NCBI GenBank assembly: GCA_910585905.1
Contig: CAJUID010000024.1
Coordinates: 1 to 51,490, forward strand
DNA length: 51,490 bases
DNA from: an uncultured Lachnospiraceae bacterium
Lineage (GTDB): Bacteria; Bacillota; Clostridia; Lachnospirales; Lachnospiraceae
Direction of reading: 5' to 3'
Part shown: positions 51,379 through 51,490 of the stretch, piece after piece
Position numbering within the stretch: position 1 is the first letter of the stretch
How the letters are laid out: every line of letters begins with the position of its first letter
Notes under the pieces: model-generated
The model's input: only the letters and a program-made list of their open reading frames with translations
Told to the model about the DNA's origin: nothing
Database searches by the model: none
Position numbers and translations under genes: made by a program

Positions 51379-51490
51379 TTTGACTTTCCCCATTTTTTAT
51401 AAAGAGATATTCTGCAATTATCCTTAACACATATTATTCACCAATTTTGCTCTGTGTACATGATTTTCATTCCGTATTCCAATGGAACAA
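51379..51490. repeat. Intergenic repeat, cut by the window edge
   Basis: It starts TTTGACTTTCCCCATTTTTT, the same terminus as the 7517-7629 element. It then follows, in inverted orientation, the element at 8505-8612, with an exact 30-nt match at 51443-51472. The far end lies outside the window, so the full length is not known. Confidence 0.7.

Overview
The window looks like chromosome of a low-GC, Gram-positive gut anaerobe, most likely a Lachnospiraceae member (Roseburia/Blautia/Coprococcus-like). The evidence is strong AGGAGG ribosome sites, AT-rich intergenic DNA, a full beta-mannan degradation locus like that described in Roseburia intestinalis, a bile salt hydrolase, an EFR1-type ferredoxin, a bacteriohemerythrin and a Lys-rich C-terminal Fn3 module on a secreted enzyme. 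Genus and species cannot be fixed from sequence alone. I saw no rRNA, tRNA, CRISPR array, prophage or transposase gene.

Layout. 1-5 kb: a Uma2-family nuclease, an RtcB RNA ligase, decayed coding fragments (a second Uma2 and perhaps a kinase), a kinase/ParB-like fusion and a fructosamine-kinase-like protein. 5-8.4 kb: a Fic-fold protein without its catalytic motif, DAHP synthase, a small inverted-repeat element and a GNAT. 8.7-12 kb: a chemoreceptor and an unknown membrane protein. 12-38 kb: carbohydrate block, described below. 38.4-42 kb: a TetR/flavodoxin/FMN-binding operon, an EFR1 flavodoxin-ferredoxin and a bile salt hydrolase. 42-46 kb: a GT2 glycosyltransferase plus YfhO pair for cell-surface glycosylation. 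46-47.2 kb: non-coding DNA with two repeat families, including a 616-bp foldback element. 47.2-51.5 kb: a DUF3810 metalloprotease-like protein, a PepSY protein, a hemerythrin-response regulator fusion and an acyl-CoA thioesterase.

The mannan system. A secreted multidomain GH26 mannanase (31.5 kb) would cut mannan outside the cell. A lipoprotein binding protein and two permeases import the oligosaccharides; no ATPase gene is present, so one must be shared from elsewhere. Inside, two different SGNH acetylesterases (CE2-like and CE17-like) remove acetyl groups and a GH36 alpha-galactosidase removes galactose side chains. A signal-less GH26 shortens chains. A GH130_2 phosphorylase, an AGE-type 2-epimerase and a GH130_1 mannosylglucose phosphorylase then convert beta-1,4-mannosides to mannose-1-phosphate and glucose. 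A phosphohexomutase (12 kb) and ManA (35 kb) can lead mannose-1-phosphate to fructose-6-phosphate, and an L-lactate dehydrogenase follows. Three LacI-type repressors and a YesL (DUF624) protein sit between the two halves. A promoter with a downstream palindrome precedes the transporter operon.

Most notable non-coding structure: the 616-bp near-complete inverted repeat at 46561-47176; a ~93-bp double-hairpin repeat at two loci whose stems differ by compensating changes; a TIR element whose end supplies the stop codon of a GNAT gene; and a leader before the secreted mannanase in which two perfect stems compete or form a pseudoknot, followed by a third stem that holds the ribosome site.
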